Shown: positions 62,256-64,000 of the stretch, piece by piece | How the letters are laid out: each line of letters starts with the position of its first letter | Numbering within the stretch: the stretch's first letter is position 1 | Origin: GCA-002733465 sp039969155 | Lineage (GTDB): Bacteria; Pseudomonadota; Gammaproteobacteria; Enterobacterales; Kangiellaceae | DNA: 64,000 nucleotides | NCBI GenBank assembly: GCA_039969155.1 | Contig: JBDVOJ010000117.1 | Location: forward strand, 49,946-113,945 | Reading direction: 5' to 3' | Notes under the pieces: generated by a model | Database searches by the model: none | Seen by the model: only the letters and a program-made list of their open reading frames with translations | What the model was told of the DNA's origin: nothing | Program-made: the position numbers and the translations under genes

Positions 62256-62591
62256 CTATCCACAGCACTTCTTAAACTTTTTACCACTGCCGCAAGGGCA
62301 CGGATCATTTCTTCCAGCTTTAGGTGCAGTAACCGAGATGACTTGATTATCTTTTAAGAAATTTAAATCATTAACATTTTCGCTGGCATCAGAATCGACA
62401 GTGATTTCAGCAAACCAATTGTTTTCTTTTAAAATCGACTCGATTTCGCTTTTTCGTTCATCGGATTGAACAGTAAGCTGGGCAGGCCTTTTTTTGGTGC
62501 CTAATTTTAGGGTTTTATCACCACCGCCAACAATCCGTCTGCCACGTTCGTTGTTGTTATTCGCTTTTCCATCGAAGAAAAATCTAGACAT
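62256..62591 (-). CDS. PBPRA1643-type SEC-C metal-binding protein
   Basis: A 111-residue protein starting MSRFFFDGKA, with QLTVQSDERKSEIESILKEN in the middle and a C-terminal SEC-C zinc motif NDPCPCGSGKKFKKCCG (C-x-C-x8-CC). This fits the PBPRA1643 family of SWIM/SEC-C proteins, of unknown function. I use ATG 62591; the frame continues to 62717 but that extension is not part of the family. Confidence 0.85.
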   Translation of the reverse strand: MSRFFFDGKANNNNERGRRIVGGGDKTLKLGTKKRPAQLTVQSDERKSEIESILKENNWFAEITVDSDASENVNDLNFLKDNQVISVTAPKAGRNDPCPCGSGKKFKKCCG

Positions 62592-62870
62592 ATTAGTTAC
62601 ATTCTTTTGAAGTTGACGCCCAATGGCAATAATGAGCTGGTTGAAGTGTTTAAGTATTCGGCCGTCAAAATGAGTTTTTGTACGCCCGCTAGGTTTGCTA
62701 GTCTGGCTATTAAGCACACTTCGACAAATACTTATCTATGCGCCATTCTAACAGAATATGCATAACCACTGGTTAATCTTTTTGAATATGAAAGCACAAA
62801 GATCCCATATATGGACTGGCGCAACTACCGAATCTGCTAGGCCCATCGATGACCCAATGGGCCCATGAAC

Positions 62871-64000
62871 CTAGTCTTTTTCTTTTGCTGGTGGACTTAT
62901 TATTCGCTTTTTACGAAATGGTGCATCGGCCAAATCATTCCAGATCCATCCCAACCATTTAATCAGAGTGACACTTAACCAGGTTGACCATAACAGCATC
63001 ATACCTTTATAAGCCCAAAGCGGTAAGGTATAAACTGAGAAGCTTCCTAAAGACTGATTTCCCTGATCAAGGAACCACACCAAATGATTGGCATAGGAAC
63101 TATTGCCTCTCACCCCCATATCAGGTGACTGTAGTAATCCGTAGGGCACTGCTCGCACTAAGAAAATCACAGCAACAATGGTTGATAATAGAGTCAACCA
63201 GCTCAAGATGATTTGACGGTCTTTAAAGACCGATTTATTTTGTCTTCGCCATTCGCTCGCCAATAACCAAACAGCGACGAGGGCAAGAGCAGGCCAAGAA
63301 AAGGTACTCATGCCCATACCTAAAATTAACCATTGCAGGTAGTTTAACGGGGAGAAGGGCAACTTGCTTAAACCAAACGCTAGCAATATAAAAAATATTA
63401 ACTCCCCCCAGTAAACGATGGCGGGTCCATATCCCGGTCCTGACGCGGACAACAACCAACGATTTTGCGGTACCGACACTTGAGTATATAAGTTACTAAA
63501 AGGCTGATCGATTTTGATATCATTAATAGCAAACTTAAAACCAATTTCCTTTGCCGTTTCAACTTCAAGTTCTAAGGTGTGCTTTCCAGGCATAAGCGCT
63601 AACGAGACGACTTGTTCAACGCTGGCCAAGTTAACCATTCGAGCGTCATGTTTAACACTCTTTAATTGTGCTTCACCAATATTAATATTGATGGTTTCGG
63701 CGCGAGTTGCTCGATAGTCCACTTTTAATACGGTTGTGGTTTTTCGCTTACTCATAGTATGAACTTGATGCACTTTAGAAATCGCCACCGAAGCGCCTTC
63801 AGCCGCTGGAGGTTTAGTTAACACTAATTGGATTTTCTCGCCTGCACGTGGGAAATATTGATAAACCCAAAAACTAGTTGGATTCAAGTTAGTTGGTGCA
63901 ACGGCAGGAACGCCTTGAATTGAAATGTTCCAATTAGGATAGACTAAAATTTCCCACGATTCGCTTAAATGATTATCGGCTAAAGCAACCATTTTAAATT
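62871..64000 (-). CDS. Large membrane protein of unknown function, C-terminal part (5' cut by window edge)
   Basis: The frame stays open to the right edge; an internal ATG at 63992 gives 373 residues but the gene probably begins outside. The first 180 visible residues are extracytoplasmic in character (Ala/Val/Thr-rich beta pattern, e.g. HTLELEVETAKEIGFKFAIN and YTQVSVPQNRWLL), followed by about five hydrophobic helices (near 190-207, 213-240, 254-275, 320-345) and a basic tail FRKKRIISPPAKEKD. I do not recognise the family. Confidence 0.6.
   Translation of the reverse strand, partial: FKMVALADNHLSESWEILVYPNWNISIQGVPAVAPTNLNPTSFWVYQYFPRAGEKIQLVLTKPPAAEGASVAISKVHQVHTMSKRKTTTVLKVDYRATRAETININIGEAQLKSVKHDARMVNLASVEQVVSLALMPGKHTLELEVETAKEIGFKFAINDIKIDQPFSNLYTQVSVPQNRWLLSASGPGYGPAIVYWGELIFFILLAFGLSKLPFSPLNYLQWLILGMGMSTFSWPALALVAVWLLASEWRRQNKSVFKDRQIILSWLTLLSTIVAVIFLVRAVPYGLLQSPDMGVRGNSSYANHLVWFLDQGNQSLGSFSVYTLPLWAYKGMMLLWSTWLSVTLIKWLGWIWNDLADAPFRKKRIISPPAKEKD

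Noticed and set aside
62871..63992. Complete gene starting at ATG 63992
   Set aside because: The frame is open to the window edge and the visible N-terminus begins in the middle of an apparent extracytoplasmic domain, so the gene is probably truncated.

Overview
The window looks like chromosomal DNA of a free-living, probably marine gammaproteobacterium. It is AT-rich and has FadB/MFE-type fatty-acid chemistry, a TonB-dependent receptor, Fe-superoxide dismutase, a TIGR02001-type outer membrane protein, a Fe(2+)-trafficking protein next to MutY, and a MoxR/DUF58/DUF4129 locus. A Kangiella/Aliikangiella-like relative is a guess from overall flavour only.

Layout. 1-1.6 kb: 3' end of a PPOX-family gene, a repeat island, a DUF6172 gene and a small membrane protein. 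1.7-9.1 kb and 12.7-21.9 kb: a nearly complete phenylacetate (paa) catabolic region. It holds a FadB-like fusion, paaX, paaE, paaD, paaC, paaB and paaA, then after a two-gene secreted-hydrolase insert paaJ, paaG, paaY, paaZ and paaK, an ActP-like symporter, DUF485 and a TonB-dependent receptor. PaaK activates phenylacetate, PaaABCDE epoxidises it, PaaG isomerises it to the oxepin, PaaZ opens and oxidises the ring, and PaaJ plus the fused hydratase/dehydrogenase finish beta-oxidation. The fusion probably replaces separate PaaF and PaaH. 24.8-29.5 kb: two LuxR-type regulators around a flavin monooxygenase, DUF2783 and degenerate metallo-beta-lactamase-fold operon. 29.6-41.3 kb: assorted genes (acyltransferase, LytTR regulator, sodB, FKBP isomerase, HCCA-isomerase-like protein, an E2 and fused E1 2-oxoacid dehydrogenase pair, a PBP-OmpA fusion, an outer membrane protein, fasciclin). 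41.5-48.6 kb: DUF58-MoxR-DUF4350-DUF4129-SpoIIM-RDD operon. 48.8-54.4 kb: central carbon genes tkt-gap-pgk-fba. 54.6-59.1 kb: glpE-like, trmB, SLC13 permease, mutY, yggX. 59.2-62.6 kb: repeat element, tRNA-Phe, TPR-methyltransferase, SEC-C protein. The right edge cuts a membrane protein gene.

The most unusual content is the repeats, not the enzymes. Three consecutive gaps of the paa region (paaJ/paaG, paaG/paaY, paaY/paaZ) each hold an element bounded by inverted copies of one repeat built from CACnGAG units. The first carries a GxxExxY (PD-(D/E)XK-like) gene between exact 35-bp inverted repeats; the other two are short and empty. Further single copies sit beside stop codons at 0.5, 6.6-6.8 and 36.1 kb, together with two other short repeat families. 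A relic of a second nuclease-like family (DUF559) is fused in frame to the 5' side of paaD. Another element of about 0.5 kb is present in two inverted copies at 12.2 and 59.2 kb. I read this as nuclease-gene-associated dispersed repeats with non-autonomous derivatives accumulating between genes of a catabolic operon; the mobility itself is inference.
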